DNA from: Paenarthrobacter nicotinovorans
GTDB lineage: Bacteria; Actinomycetota; Actinomycetes; Actinomycetales; Micrococcaceae
Reading direction: 5' to 3'
Assembly (NCBI RefSeq): GCF_007670255.1
Contig: NZ_SZVS01000008.1
Coordinates: 124,001-188,000 of the forward strand
Length of the DNA: 64,000 nucleotides
The notes under the pieces are model-generated. The model was not told the origin of the DNA. It did not search any database and saw only the letters and a program-made list of their open reading frames with translations. Below are positions 63,837 through 64,000 of the stretch, piece after piece; the first letter of the stretch is position 1; every line of letters starts with the position of its first letter. The position numbers and the translations under genes are program-made.

Positions 63837-64000
63837 ATGAACTCGACGACGGAACAAGCTCCGGCATTGCCCGAAGCCCGCCGAGTCCCACCCATCGCAG
63901 GTGGAAACGCCCTCGGAGCCGGTGCGAAGAAACGTAAGAAGAACAAAGCTCCGCAGAAGAGCTTCCGGTCCCGGCTGCGGCGCGACAAGCAGATGCTCCT
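63837..64000 (+). CDS. Probable carbohydrate ABC transporter permease (N-terminal part only)
   Basis: The first 54 codons of a gene that runs off the window. The visible part is a basic, Ala/Pro-rich cytoplasmic start ending in RSRLRRDKQMLL, the way LplB/YteP-type sugar permeases begin just before their first membrane helix. GAGGAG lies just upstream of the ATG. The strong promoter and candidate LacI-type operator fit a sugar-uptake operon. The identification needs the rest of the gene. Confidence 0.55.
   Translation, partial: MNSTTEQAPALPEARRVPPIAGGNALGAGAKKRKKNKAPQKSFRSRLRRDKQML

Overview
The window is a 64 kb piece of a high-GC actinobacterial chromosome. The gene set suggests Micrococcaceae, most likely Arthrobacter or Paenarthrobacter. 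Pointers are the split acyl-CoA carboxylase with a small epsilon subunit, a GatCAB operon, NAD-dependent LigA, UPF0145 and DUF885 proteins, a CitMHS transporter with a divergent CitA/DcuS-type two-component system, and many starts that look leaderless. The genus is inferred from protein recognition, not from a marker gene.

Layout. 1-300: the end of an MFS (metabolite:H+ symporter type) gene. 350-13,000, nearly all minus strand: biotin carboxylase/BCCP alpha subunit, Maf, an MMPL exporter with its TetR regulator, a UPF0145 protein, a dicarboxylate/amino-acid symporter, a DUF885 hydrolase, then the carboxylase epsilon and beta subunits. Two repeat arrays lie here: a short inverted-tandem array (2961-3162) and 3.6 copies of a ~205-bp repeat (8660-9406). 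13,200-16,900, plus strand: an SDR oxidoreductase, BirA, a PH-domain membrane protein and a class III adenylate cyclase. Thus the carboxylase subunits, the enzyme that biotinylates them and a possible lipid-metabolism SDR sit within 15 kb.

17,000-45,800 is the centrepiece: eleven co-directional genes. They encode two ~2,030-2,045-residue membrane-anchored surface proteins built from cadherin/Ig-like and fibronectin III repeats (tandem paralogues), a MoxR ATPase, a DUF58 protein, a transglutaminase-like membrane protein whose catalytic Cys is Asp, an RDD/FHA protein, a PP2C phosphatase, another FHA protein, a transmembrane Ser/Thr kinase, an FHA-like/helix-turn-helix protein and an EssC/EccC-like FHA-FtsK ATPase. 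Most junctions from the DUF58 gene onward overlap by 4-14 nt, so this is probably one operon with an internal promoter before the second giant gene. It resembles the PFNA cluster described around the Bifidobacterium longum kinase Pkb2. The duplicated giants and the type VII secretion-type ATPase without visible WXG100 partners make it the best candidate for an under-described system: a phospho-regulated surface-fibre or export machine.

45,869-64,000 is mostly housekeeping: ligA, an inositol-phosphatase-family gene, an overcoming-lesion-type/RecF-like AAA ATPase, an LLM flavin monooxygenase, GNAT, RidA, the CitA/CitB-like pair divergent from citM, an LCP cell-wall ligase, a ctaG-like gene broken by a one-base frameshift, gatCAB, a small exported protein, and the start of a probable sugar ABC permease with a strong promoter and a LacI-like operator. 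I saw no tRNA, rRNA, CRISPR array, IS element or prophage.
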